Shown: in pieces, positions 1-7,446 of the stretch
Position numbering within the stretch: position 1 is the stretch's first letter
Layout: the number at the start of each line of letters is the position of its first letter
Assembly: GCA_020216655.1 (NCBI GenBank)
Contig: JAIWNU010000029.1
Span: 1-14,984 of the forward strand
From: Treponema sp.
GTDB lineage: Bacteria > Spirochaetota > Spirochaetia > Treponematales > Breznakiellaceae
DNA: 14,984 nucleotides
Reading direction: 5' to 3'
The notes under the pieces: generated by a model
Database searches by the model: none
Seen by the model: the letters and a program-made list of their open reading frames with translations, nothing else
What the model was told of the DNA's origin: nothing
Made by a program: the position numbers and the translations under genes

Positions 1-2292
1 AAGGCGCTCCCCCACCAGCGGGGTCCCTTTGTGGCCGTCCTTGTGGATGACGAAACGGAAGAACGGCAGGAAGGCAAACGGCTCCAGGAAGCCAAAGAAA
101 TTGCTGAACGGGCTATAGAAACAAAAAGCCAGTTTCTTGCCAACATGAGCCACGAAATTCGCACCCCTATTCAGACCATTATTGGCATGAGCGAGCTTTT
201 ACAGGATACAAACCTGGATCGGGAACAAAGCGAATACGCCCGGCAGATACGGTTTTCTGCAGACGTACTGCTCTCCCTTGTTAACGACATACTCGATTAT
301 TCAAAAATAGAAGCCGGTAAACTAACCCTGGAGCATATAGATTTTTCCGTTGAACAGATGATTGAACAATCGGTGGACATGATCTCCCTGGAGGCCCATA
401 AAAAGGGGCTCGAAATTGCCATCGATGTGCCTAAAGAAGCGGCCCTGCAAATTAAGGGAGATCCTAACCGGTTCAGACAGATTATCATCAATCTGGTAAA
501 AAACGCGGTTAAATTTACCCGAGAGGGAAGCATCATTGTTTCATGCAGGAAAACCCTGTACCAGGATGCAGAGGCTCTTACTATTTCAGTGGCAGATACG
601 GGTATTGGGGTAGCCCCCGAATTACGGCCCCGGCTTTTTACTACGTTCTTTCAAGGGGACCCATCCACGACGCGGCGCTTCGGCGGGACCGGACTTGGCT
701 TAGCAATTTCGCGGCATTTGGTACAGTCCATGGGCGGGGAAATTTCCATGGTGCCCAACGAAGGATGCGGATCCATTTTCCGGTTTACCGTACCGGTAGA
801 ACGGTCCCATTTTGATTTTGCCGCTGCCTATCCCCCGGTACACCAGGATGACCGAGTCCTTATTGTAGATGACCATAGTGAGACCCGGAGGATTCTTTGC
901 GCCTATCTTACGGAATTGGGATACGCCCATGTGGAAGACGCCGCTTCCGGTGAAGAGGCTCTGGGCAAATTGGTTACCGCATCGGTGGCAGGGCGGCCCT
1001 TCTCCATCGCCCTCATCGATATGATAATGCCAAAAATGGATGGCTGGAGGCTTGCCGCAGAAATTAACAATAATAAGTCGATTAACGGCGTCAGACTTAT
1101 TCTGATGGTGCCCCAGGGTATGCTGGGGGCCGACGCAAAGATGACCCTCCTGCGGTGGTTTAATGCGTACATTATAAAGCCAATAAAACGGCGAGAACTC
1201 TTTGATGCCCTGAGTGCTGCGGACATAACCCCCCTTGATCTTGATAGCGGCACCGACCAGGTGCAGAATATGACTGTGCCAGATGAAGAACTCCCACCTG
1301 TTCAGCAGGAGCAAATACGGCCCTTGCCAGAAAATCCCATGGGTACGAAGGAGACTTCACAGACTGGGGCGCAAAAAGCCAAGGCAGAAGAAGGCGCTGT
1401 TTCTGATATTAGGACCCAAGCAACAGTTCTGATTGTAGAAGATCATCCTGTCAATCAGCAGTTATTCTGTACGATCCTCGAGAAGATAGGCTTCTCTCAT
1501 TTATTAACCGCAGATGATGGCATAGACGCCCTAGAAAAAGCCCAGAACCATGAAATTGATATTATCTTTATGGACATTCAAATGCCCCGTATGAACGGTT
1601 ATGAGACCACGCGGCAATTACGGCAGCGGCACTTTACAGGTCCTATAATCGCGGTTACCGCCAGTGCCCTTGCAGATGAACGGGAGCAATGTATGCAGGC
1701 CGGTATGAATGATGTCCTTATAAAACCTTATCGGCGAACCGACATAGAGGCTATCTGCAAAAAGTGGCTTCCTGCGGCGCTTGATACCGCCACCGGCAAA
1801 GGGACCGACCCCGTACCTGATTCTAGCCCCGATACCCTGCCCCAAGAAATCGAAGAGCTGGAAAGTGTTGAAGATTGTGAAACACAGGAGCCAGAAAATC
1901 CTACACCACCAGAAAGTTCCAGCTCAGAGCTGGAGAGTGTTGAAGAATGTGACACTAACCACATACTGGACACGGAACAGCTTTTAGCCAACTTTTTCGG
2001 CAACCGTGAATCGGTTCAAAAATTATTAGCCCGGTTCATGGAACGTACGGAGGCTGAACTTGCATCCCTGCCTGAGCTTATAAAAAAAGAGGACTGGGAA
2101 ACCGCCCGCCGGGAAGCCCATACCATTAAAGGCAGCGCCTTAAACCTTGCCGCCACCGAATTGGGCCAATCGGCAGCACAGCTCGAACTTGACATAAAGG
2201 ACAGAAAGCTGGAGGATATTCCCGCCGACCTGGCTGCCCTGAACGGGGCCTACGAGCGGTTCAAACCCATCGCGGAGCACTTTATACGATGA
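1..2292 (+). CDS. Hybrid sensor histidine kinase (HisKA-HATPase-REC-REC-HPt), 5' end missing
   Basis: This is a multi-step phosphorelay kinase. The frame is open from base 1, so the gene starts upstream; the GTG at 31 is only the first start-like codon inside the window, and the residues before it resemble the last strand of a PAS domain. Numbering from that GTG: a coiled linker leads to HisKA with phosphoacceptor H41 (SHEIRTP), then HATPase_c with N box around 147-160 ([17 protein letters not shown]), G1 DTGIG 189-193 and G2 GGTGLGL 218-224. REC1 spans about 275-395 (D330, K383), REC2 about 465-578 (D515, K565), and a C-terminal HPt carries H697 (AHTIKGS). REC1 has Val360 where the conserved Thr/Ser is expected, while REC2 keeps the Thr. 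No membrane segment lies in the visible part. A Glu/Pro/Ser-rich linker holds a duplicated segment. The stop overlaps the next start (ATGA), so the two genes are probably translationally coupled. The sensed signal is unknown. Confidence 0.95.
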   Translation, partial: KALPHQRGPFVAVLVDDETEERQEGKRLQEAKEIAERAIETKSQFLANMSHEIRTPIQTIIGMSELLQDTNLDREQSEYARQIRFSADVLLSLVNDILDYSKIEAGKLTLEHIDFSVEQMIEQSVDMISLEAHKKGLEIAIDVPKEAALQIKGDPNRFRQIIINLVKNAVKFTREGSIIVSCRKTLYQDAEALTISVADTGIGVAPELRPRLFTTFFQGDPSTTRRFGGTGLGLAISRHLVQSMGGEISMVPNEGCGSIFRFTVPVERSHFDFAAAYPPVHQDDRVLIVDDHSETRRILCAYLTELGYAHVEDAASGEEALGKLVTASVAGRPFSIALIDMIMPKMDGWRLAAEINNNKSINGVRLILMVPQGMLGADAKMTLLRWFNAYIIKPIKRRELFDALSAADITPLDLDSGTDQVQNMTVPDEELPPVQQEQIRPLPENPMGTKETSQTGAQKAKAEEGAVSDIRTQATVLIVEDHPVNQQLFCTILEKIGFSHLLTADDGIDALEKAQNHEIDIIFMDIQMPRMNGYETTRQLRQRHFTGPIIAVTASALADEREQCMQAGMNDVLIKPYRRTDIEAICKKWLPAALDTATGKGTDPVPDSSPDTLPQEIEELESVEDCETQEPENPTPPESSSSELESVEECDTNHILDTEQLLANFFGNRESVQKLLARFMERTEAELASLPELIKKEDWETARREAHTIKGSALNLAATELGQSAAQLELDIKDRKLEDIPADLAALNGAYERFKPIAEHFIR
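1855..1956 (+). repeat. Imperfect duplication in the kinase REC2-HPt linker
   Basis: Two 30-base units at 1855-1884 and 1927-1956, offset by 72 bases and therefore in frame, match at 26 of 30 positions. Both encode ELESVE followed by an acidic residue, Cys and another acidic residue, then Thr. The stretch between them is rich in Pro, Glu and Ser. This looks like a short duplication that lengthened a flexible tether between REC2 and HPt. Confidence 0.75.
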
Positions 2293-3185
2293 ATTATGCA
2301 TGCCTTCACACCCATACCACATTCTGCGACGGCCGCGACACCGTCGAAGGTCTCTGCCAGTCAGCCTGGGAACAGGGTCTTTCCATTTTAGGATTCAGCG
2401 CCCATGCCCCGCTGCCAGCTGAAAGCGGCATTATAACCCAGTGGCATCTTCCAATAGACAAGCTCGAAGCCTATATCGAAGCTGTCCAGGCTGCAAAAAA
2501 AGCATGGGAAGGGAAGCTTGCAATATACCTTGGACTTGAGATTGATTATATCCCAGGCCTCTGCGGACCGGCGGACCGCCGCTTCGATGCCTATAACCTG
2601 GATTACCGAATAGGTTCGGTCCATTACCTTTCCACACCAGACCTGTCACACTATTTTACCGTAGATGGCCCCGCAGCCGAATGGGAGGCGGGGGTGCAAG
2701 AACTTTTTGCCGGAGATTATGAAGCAGCCGCCCATGCATATTGGAAGAACGTGGAAGACATGGTAAACGCCGGCGGCTTAGACATACTGGGACACATCGA
2801 TCTAGTCAAGAAAAACCAAAAGCCATGGTGGAACGATCAGTTTCCAGAGTCCTACCGCCAAGACGTTCGGCGAGTACTCAGGGCCCTACAGGAAAAGTCC
2901 ATCGTTGTAGAAGTAAACACGGGGGCTATGAACCGAGGTACCATGAACGAAACCTATCCATCCCTCGGCATTTTGCGTGAAATGCGGCAGCTATCTATTC
3001 CTGTGACAATCAATGCGGACGCCCACAGCACGGCTCACCTGAAAGGGAACTATGATAAGGCTATAGAAGCACTTAAACAAAGCGGATACGAGGAGATCTT
3101 CAATTTCTATAAAAACAGAAAGGGCCCGTCAGGTGAAACCCACGGGCCCTCAGCATGGATCAGAGAAAGGCTCCCTCTGGAATAA
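2289..3185 (+). CDS. PHP-domain phosphoesterase, histidinol-phosphatase (HisJ/HisK) family
   Basis: This 298-residue protein is a PHP-family metal-dependent phosphoesterase. Family members hydrolyse L-histidinol phosphate to histidinol in histidine synthesis (EC 3.1.3.15), though paralogues may use other phosphoesters. Metal-binding motifs are all present: HTH at 7-9, H39 (SAHAP), E84 (GLEIDY), H112 (GSVHYL), H169 (LGHIDL), E208 (VEVNTG) and D244/H246 (NADAHS). Length and motif order fit the family, and there is no signal peptide, so it is cytoplasmic. The ATG at 2289 overlaps the kinase stop by four bases, which supports this start. No other histidine-biosynthesis gene is in view, so the substrate is inferred from family only. 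The last 60 bases contain an inverted repeat that probably terminates the opposing gene. Confidence 0.87.
   Translation: MNYACLHTHTTFCDGRDTVEGLCQSAWEQGLSILGFSAHAPLPAESGIITQWHLPIDKLEAYIEAVQAAKKAWEGKLAIYLGLEIDYIPGLCGPADRRFDAYNLDYRIGSVHYLSTPDLSHYFTVDGPAAEWEAGVQELFAGDYEAAAHAYWKNVEDMVNAGGLDILGHIDLVKKNQKPWWNDQFPESYRQDVRRVLRALQEKSIVVEVNTGAMNRGTMNETYPSLGILREMRQLSIPVTINADAHSTAHLKGNYDKAIEALKQSGYEEIFNFYKNRKGPSGETHGPSAWIRERLPLE
3109..3150 (-). terminator. Intrinsic terminator of the dksA-like gene, inside the PHP coding sequence
   Basis: A perfect 9-bp inverted repeat (AGGGCCCGT at 3121-3129, ACGGGCCCT at 3142-3150) encloses a 12-base loop. Read on the minus strand, the GC-rich stem is followed directly by TTCTGTTTTTATAG, as expected for a Rho-independent terminator. 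On the plus strand no T tract follows. It lies about 36 bases past the dksA stop. Termination is inferred. Confidence 0.72.
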
Positions 3186-3542
3186 CTAGCGGTTACGACG
3201 TTCTTCCGCGGTCTTGCATTCGATGCACATGAGCGCGTAGGGAATTGCTTCCAGCCTGTCCTGGGGTATTTTTTTGCCGCATTTTACGCACAGGCCATAC
3301 TTGCCCTGCTGAATCCGGCTCAGGGCATTGTCAATTGCCTTAAGACGTTTAACATCCTGAGTCCCAATCGCCTCTATCATCTTTCGGTCTATATCATCGG
3401 AGGCAATATCGGCAAAATCCTTAGGATCCATTTCTTCAACGATTTGCTTGAAATCTTCATTGCCTGATATCAGGTTCGTGATGATCTCTTTCTTGAGATC
3501 GATCAGGGATTGCTTCATTTTTTCAACGAATTCTTTATCCAT
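3186..3542 (-). CDS. dksA: DksA/TraR-family zinc-finger transcription factor
   Basis: This 118-residue cytoplasmic protein belongs to the DksA/TraR family, which binds RNA polymerase through the secondary channel and tunes initiation, often together with ppGpp. A helical coiled-coil region (about 1-80) precedes a four-cysteine zinc finger: C85-x2-C88 and C106-x2-C109. The coiled-coil tip carries D42-x-x-D45-x-A47, matching the acidic D-x-x-D-x-A tip motif of true DksA, so full activity is plausible. At 118 residues it is shorter than the roughly 150 of E. coli DksA. The ATG is preceded by a strong AAGGGGGGA Shine-Dalgarno. Its stop abuts the PHP stop with no gap. It diverges from infA with an overlapping promoter region. 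A general DksA-like regulator is the alternative name. Confidence 0.88.
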   Translation of the reverse strand: MDKEFVEKMKQSLIDLKKEIITNLISGNEDFKQIVEEMDPKDFADIASDDIDRKMIEAIGTQDVKRLKAIDNALSRIQQGKYGLCVKCGKKIPQDRLEAIPYALMCIECKTAEERRNR

Positions 3543-3607
3543 GCCGGTCCCCCCTTATAAGTCCGGCTACATTGCCGTACAACGTAACTTTTGTCAAGAT
3601 GTTTTTA

Positions 3608-3627
3608 GTATGGTTGACAAACCATAC
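3608..3627. promoter_or_regulatory. Perfect inverted repeat over the infA -35, possible operator or leader hairpin
   Basis: GTATGGTT (3608-3615) and AACCATAC (3620-3627) are perfect reverse complements separated by GACA. The repeat covers the TTGACA at 3614-3619. On the other strand it falls just inside the predicted dksA transcript, where it could form an 8-bp stem with a 4-base loop. The structure is seen directly; a binding protein is not identified. Confidence 0.5.
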
Positions 3628-3641
3628 CACTTGACTATAGC
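3614..3641 (+). promoter_or_regulatory. Predicted sigma70-type promoter for infA
   Basis: A consensus TTGACA (3614-3619) precedes TATAGC (3636-3641) with a 16-base spacer. Initiation near 3648 would leave a leader of about 40 bases before the infA GTG. The -35 lies inside an inverted repeat and the -10 touches the opposing dksA -10. Confidence 0.5.
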
Positions 3642-3670
3642 ATTATATGCACTGATAGTTCTGATTGCAA
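3642..3670 (-). promoter_or_regulatory. Predicted sigma70-type promoter for the dksA-like gene
   Basis: On the minus strand TTGCAA (3665-3670) is followed after 17 bases by a consensus TATAAT (3642-3647). Transcription would start near 3635, giving a leader of about 90 bases before the dksA ATG. The -10 abuts the -10 of the opposing infA promoter, so polymerase could probably occupy only one at a time. Confidence 0.55.
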
Positions 3671-3688
3671 ATTTTTTAAGGAGTTTTT

Positions 3689-3913
3689 GTGGCGAAAGAA
3701 GAAGCTATAGAAGTAGAAGGGGTTGTTCGGGAAGCTCTGCCCAATACCATGTTCCGTGTAGAGCTGGACAACCAGAACGGACATCTCATTCTTGCCCACC
3801 TTTCAGGTAAAATGCGCAAGCATTATATCCGCATCGTCCCCGGCGACCGGGTCAGGATAGCCCTGTCCCCCTACGATCTCAGCCGCGGCCGTATTATCTA
3901 TCGCGAGCGGTAA
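3689..3913 (+). CDS. infA: Translation initiation factor IF-1
   Basis: The 74-residue product has the length and sequence of bacterial IF-1, an S1/OB-fold protein that binds the A site of the 30S subunit during initiation and works with IF-2 and IF-3. The family pattern is clear: [13 protein letters not shown] at the start, [21 protein letters not shown] in the middle and [11 protein letters not shown] at the end. The start is GTG, set by an AAGGAG Shine-Dalgarno at 3678-3683 five bases upstream. The last 20 bases overlap the 3' end of the convergent smr gene. No terminator was seen after the stop. Confidence 0.97.
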   Translation: MAKEEAIEVEGVVREALPNTMFRVELDNQNGHLILAHLSGKMRKHYIRIVPGDRVRIALSPYDLSRGRIIYRER

Positions 3914-4436
3914 TATCCTTTTTCAATATCACCCATGTCGCTCCTGAGCCCCCTCCTTCTGCAGGGGGATGCCCATGCTGGCCGGCAAAGGGGCACTGTT
4001 CAATAAACTGTTTTGTCGTTCGTTTTAAGACCGCTTCTCCTTCGGAATGATTGCCCTTCCCATGTATAACCAGCAGCTTTTCAGCACCATGACTGCGGGC
4101 CTGCAAGAAAAACTGCCCCAGCCGTTCCCAGGCCTCATCCCGGGTGAGGCCATGTAAATCCAGTACCGCATCGGGAGCCTTGTTCATGAGCCGTTTGTGC
4201 TCCCGGGCGCGGAGCTCTGAATCGGATAGATCCAAATCCGGGTTTGCCTTGTCCTTATCTTCCACACCATGAACTCTGAGCCATGCGGTTAAAGGATCCA
4301 CCTTTTTTTCTGAACTGCGCTCATTATGTTCCTGCTGCTCTTGTCGAGCCGCGCGGCGTTCCGCCTGTATCGCCTTTTTCCCCGCCGGTTTTGCCGTTCG
4401 CTTTTCCCATTCATCCAGAATATCTCCAAAATCCAT
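3894..4436 (-). CDS. Smr (MutS2 C-terminal-like) domain protein
   Basis: A 180-residue protein with a charged, Lys/Arg/Gln-rich helical N-terminal half and a C-terminal Smr domain from about residue 90. Smr motifs are LDLHG (92-96), VIHGKG (123-128) and the final [10 protein letters not shown]. Stand-alone Smr proteins are nucleic-acid-binding or nicking enzymes by family; no substrate can be assigned here. The ATG follows batD by 15 bases, with AAGGA and GAGG upstream, making it the eighth and last gene of the moxR-bat operon. Its 3' end runs 20 bases antisense into infA and no terminator was seen. Functional linkage to Bat proteins is unproven; co-transcription is inferred from spacing. Confidence 0.87.
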   Translation of the reverse strand: MDFGDILDEWEKRTAKPAGKKAIQAERRAARQEQQEHNERSSEKKVDPLTAWLRVHGVEDKDKANPDLDLSDSELRAREHKRLMNKAPDAVLDLHGLTRDEAWERLGQFFLQARSHGAEKLLVIHGKGNHSEGEAVLKRTTKQFIEQCPFAGQHGHPPAEGGGSGATWVILKKDITARDR

Positions 4437-4451
4437 GCCTCGTATCCTTAC

Positions 4452-5903
4452 TCAGAAATCATACACGGATGAACGGGTCACCCAGGCAGAACGCTGGCCG
4501 GCGGCGCTGATAAAAACCCATTCACCAGTTTTGTGCTTAACAAGAACAGCCTCACCGGTCACAAAATGGGCGATATTACTACCGTTTTTATCCGGTATTG
4601 TATAGCCCTCAGTCTCGCCCACGACGGCCACAGATCCGCCGCGAAGGAGGGGAACAAGAACAGGTTTGGCAAGGATGGAATATAGCAGAACAAGGCTGGC
4701 GCATGCAATAAAGCCTATACTGGCCATTTTATTTTTTTTCATTGCTGCATATATGCCGAAGAAAAAAAGAAAAAACGCGAGGCCAAAGAGTAAGATTGAT
4801 GGAACCCACCATTCATCTATGCTAGAAAAAATACCAAGCTGGCCTTCTGCTTCCCGGCGAAAGGTTCGGTACAAGGGACCCAAAGGGCTATCCCGCTCGC
4901 AGGTGCGAAGTAACGCAAGAGCCTTGGCCGCCTTGCCCTGTTCCCAGTATGTTTTGCTTTGTGAAAGGACTTTAAAAAAATCTTGGGAAACTAATGGCCA
5001 GAGGAGCCGCCAAAGGAAGGGGGGCCTAAAACCTGCAAACTCCGGGAAAGCATCGGCTTTTTTTACCGCAGCATTTTTCTGAGAAGACTGCGGAGTAGTC
5101 ACCAGAAGCTGTTCTTTTTTAGATTGATGAACGGTTCCCGGCAAGACCGAAATCATTCCCTTTTCAGAAACAATGACGCTCGTGCCAACCGAAAGTTTTG
5201 CGGCAGGCAATATGATCGTTCCCGCTTTCAGGGGAATGAGGCGAACTCGATACAGTATGCCTTGGGCCCTATCCGATTCAGTTACCGGCACGGTTTCCGT
5301 CAGGGCATCCTGCACAAGATCAACAGCAAGATTCCCTGAAAACCAGGGGCTCCTTTGGGACGAAGTAGGAGCATCAATATGCAATTCCAGGGGTATGGGA
5401 TCCCCAACCCTGTATTCCTTATCCGGAGCGGTCCAAAACAAACGGGGAACAATGGGGGACTCGGCAGAACCAGACGCATCACGAACGGAAAGAGCCTGGG
5501 GACTTGTTCGGCCTTGTTTTCCAGGGACCGTCACTTCCAGGGGTCCTAATGTTATATCCCCCCGCTTTTGGGGAATAAAGGTGCATTCTATTTCGGTCCA
5601 AATCTCCCCCTCTACAGTTCGGATCCCGGTCCGGATGCGATCTAAAAGAAGGCCCTCCGGTAAGGGTGGCAGCGATAGGTGAACATTCTCCGGCGAGGGA
5701 TACTGGAGGAGCACCAAAAGTTTCCAGGGCTTCCCCACAAGAAGCTCGCTTCCATCGGTCTGCAGAATCAGCCGCAGGGCTTCCTGGGAGCCGGGGACAG
5801 CCCAGGATGAAACACCCGCTCCCAGCAGGAGGCCGGCCAGGACCACCAGCCTTAATAATCGATGGACTCTTCCTCGGAACCTTTCCCTGTCTGGCTTTTC
5901 CAT
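4452..5903 (-). CDS. batD: BatD-family exported membrane protein with C-terminal SH3-like domain
   Basis: This 483-residue protein has a signal peptide (basic 1-18, hydrophobic core about 19-30, cleavage likely after SSWA near 35). A BatD-type periplasmic beta-rich region follows to about 260, with two repeats of the form 'GDPI/GKPW...PLKAGTIILP'. Residues 305-358 look like a TPR-like helical stretch (YWEQGKAAKALALLRTCERD). Two membrane helices lie at about 366-388 and 393-412, then an SH3-like domain at about 420-481 ending EWVFISAAGQRSAWVTRSSV. SH3 domains in this system more often sit in a separate BatE-type protein, so this looks like a fusion. The ATG at 5903 lies inside batC but is backed by AAGGAG at 5912-5917, eight bases away; a later GTG start would shorten the n-region. 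It probably scaffolds the Bat complex in the periplasm. Confidence 0.85.
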   Translation of the reverse strand: MEKPDRERFRGRVHRLLRLVVLAGLLLGAGVSSWAVPGSQEALRLILQTDGSELLVGKPWKLLVLLQYPSPENVHLSLPPLPEGLLLDRIRTGIRTVEGEIWTEIECTFIPQKRGDITLGPLEVTVPGKQGRTSPQALSVRDASGSAESPIVPRLFWTAPDKEYRVGDPIPLELHIDAPTSSQRSPWFSGNLAVDLVQDALTETVPVTESDRAQGILYRVRLIPLKAGTIILPAAKLSVGTSVIVSEKGMISVLPGTVHQSKKEQLLVTTPQSSQKNAAVKKADAFPEFAGFRPPFLWRLLWPLVSQDFFKVLSQSKTYWEQGKAAKALALLRTCERDSPLGPLYRTFRREAEGQLGIFSSIDEWWVPSILLFGLAFFLFFFGIYAAMKKNKMASIGFIACASLVLLYSILAKPVLVPLLRGGSVAVVGETEGYTIPDKNGSNIAHFVTGEAVLVKHKTGEWVFISAAGQRSAWVTRSSVYDF

Positions 5904-6478
5904 CGATCTATCTCCTTTTGGCGAATATAATCAAAGATTACCGGATTCGGCGCCGCCTGTTTTTTGGTAGCGACGGCCCCTGCAGCGGCAGCCGAGCTAT
6001 TCTTTTTTGTTTTGGCCTTTAAGCTCAGTTCAAGATTTCGTTTTGCGTTCCACCTGCTGCCGTCTACCCGGAGGGCTGCGCGAAAGGTCTCGGCGGCGCC
6101 GTCATAATTTTCCAATGCATAGAGACAAAGCCCTTTATTGTACAGAGCACGGTAGAGCAGCTCTTTTTCAGGCCCCCGTGTATCTGTCTGATGGGCTGAT
6201 AGTTCCTGGGTAATGTTTTCAAAAAGGTTTATGGCGGCCCGAAATTCTCCCATTTCATAATAGACTGTTGCAAGACCATAGCGGGCATATAAGCGGCTTG
6301 CCGCATTGCTTGATGCGGCAACCTGCGAAAAAGAACTAATCGCCTGAGAACTCTGTTTTTCCTTGGCCTGCAGTGTACCCTGAAGGACATAATAGGACCC
6401 TTGAATGTCGGAAGCGCAGGATATGTTCATCAACAGAATTCCCATGAAAAGGATTGCAGAGCCTAGCGCTTTTTCCAT
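5852..6478 (-). CDS. batC: BatC-like TPR lipoprotein
   Basis: A 208-residue exported protein with TPR-like repeats at roughly 28-60, 63-96 and 111-150 (for example ALYNKGLCLYALENYDGAAETFRAAL). TPRs mediate protein-protein contacts. The N-terminus is a short hydrophobic segment ending LLMNISC, a plausible spirochaete-type lipobox with lipidated Cys21; a plain signal peptide is the alternative. An Ala/Lys-rich stretch (about 154-176) precedes a conserved-looking tail IFDYIRQKEIDRWKSQ typical of the family. The ATG has an excellent GGAGGAAGGA (6481-6490) upstream, within the batB coding end, and overlaps batB by 16 bases. Its own last 52 bases overlap batD. Position between the VWA genes and batD matches the usual Bat order. 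Confidence 0.83.
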   Translation of the reverse strand: MEKALGSAILFMGILLMNISCASDIQGSYYVLQGTLQAKEKQSSQAISSFSQVAASSNAASRLYARYGLATVYYEMGEFRAAINLFENITQELSAHQTDTRGPEKELLYRALYNKGLCLYALENYDGAAETFRAALRVDGSRWNAKRNLELSLKAKTKKNSSAAAAGAVATKKQAAPNPVIFDYIRQKEIDRWKSQTGKGSEEESIDY

Positions 6479-7446
6479 AATCCTTCCTCCAATAATCGGG
6501 CCGCCGCAAAGAACAAAAATGCGGCCAGCACAAACCAGACTTGCTGGGAGGGGATTTCCCGCCGATACTCCAGCGGGGCCCGGCCGTTCGCTAACGCATC
6601 AAGATAGTTAAGAAGTGCATCCATGGAAGCATCCCGGGATGCGTTCCAGTACAATCCGCCAGAGAGAGCCGCCAGCTCCTGGAGCACCGGTTCGCGCAGC
6701 TGGCTGATAACCGCGGTTCCGTTTGGCCGGCGAAGCAAGGCTGTTCCATCGGCCTGCGGCACCGGCAAACCCTGAAGGCTCCCCACGCCAACGGCAATGA
6801 CTCCGATACCCTTTGCCTGAAGCACCCGTTCCACATCCGATAGGGAGCCCTTGGTATCTTCCCCATCGGAAAAGAGAATAATGCGTTTTTTCCCCGGGCT
6901 TTCTTCGGGAAAGGCTTGGGATGCAAGCTCCAGTAATTCCTGCAGGTTTGTGCCAGCAGAAGAAATTGCAGCGGACGAGAGGGACATTATCAGGTTAACA
7001 ATTGATTCTTTATCATCCGTAAGGGGAATAGCCAGTACGGCCTTTCCTTTGCCCAATGTTACTGCATAACGAAAATCGGGCCGCGCTTCTACCAGATTCA
7101 GTGCAACCTGCTTTGCCACCTCAAGCCGGCTTTGGCCATCATTGCCATCTTTTAAATCCATGCTGCGGGAGACATCAAAGGCGAGCACCAGATCCAAGCC
7201 GCTGTAATATTCGGACACCAGCCGCTGGCCCCAGCGGGGCTGCGCAAGGGCAACGATGAGGCTTATAAAACACAACAGGAACAGCACCGCTGACTTAATG
7301 GATATGCCTCGGAGCCGGAAATAGCCCTCGCTGCTCGTGAGAGTTTTGTATTGTGCGAGCCGGGCCAAGCGGCGGCGCAGAAACAGGATGCAACCGGGAA
7401 CTAGAAGTGCAAGGGCCCATAGAAACTGGGGATTATCAAAGCTCAT
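6463..7446 (-). CDS. batB: BatB-like VWA-domain inner-membrane protein
   Basis: A 327-residue VWA protein of the Bat system. A membrane helix near 7-23 and one near 49-69 precede the VWA domain, and another lies near 302-318. The metal-ion-dependent adhesion site is intact: D91-x-S93-x-S95 (DVSRSMD), T166 (AGTN) and D194 (FSDGED). The start was placed at the ATG of 7444-7446 because it forms an ATGA overlap with the batA stop and gives the typical MSFDNPQFLW beginning; an in-frame TTG at 7470 would add eight unsupported residues. Family knowledge suggests the VWA domain faces the periplasm and partners with BatA and BatC. Assignment of A versus B rests on gene order. Confidence 0.87.
   Translation of the reverse strand: MSFDNPQFLWALALLVPGCILFLRRRLARLAQYKTLTSSEGYFRLRGISIKSAVLFLLCFISLIVALAQPRWGQRLVSEYYSGLDLVLAFDVSRSMDLKDGNDGQSRLEVAKQVALNLVEARPDFRYAVTLGKGKAVLAIPLTDDKESIVNLIMSLSSAAISSAGTNLQELLELASQAFPEESPGKKRIILFSDGEDTKGSLSDVERVLQAKGIGVIAVGVGSLQGLPVPQADGTALLRRPNGTAVISQLREPVLQELAALSGGLYWNASRDASMDALLNYLDALANGRAPLEYRREIPSQQVWFVLAAFLFFAAARLLEEGLWKKR

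Noticed and set aside
700..1314. Long minus-strand open frame opposite the kinase
   Set aside because: It lies wholly antisense to the clearly recognisable HATPase and REC1 coding sequence and its translation shows no family motifs.
4296..4302. Run of seven T within the smr gene
   Set aside because: It encodes lysines on the coding strand and has no adjacent stem, so it is not a terminator.
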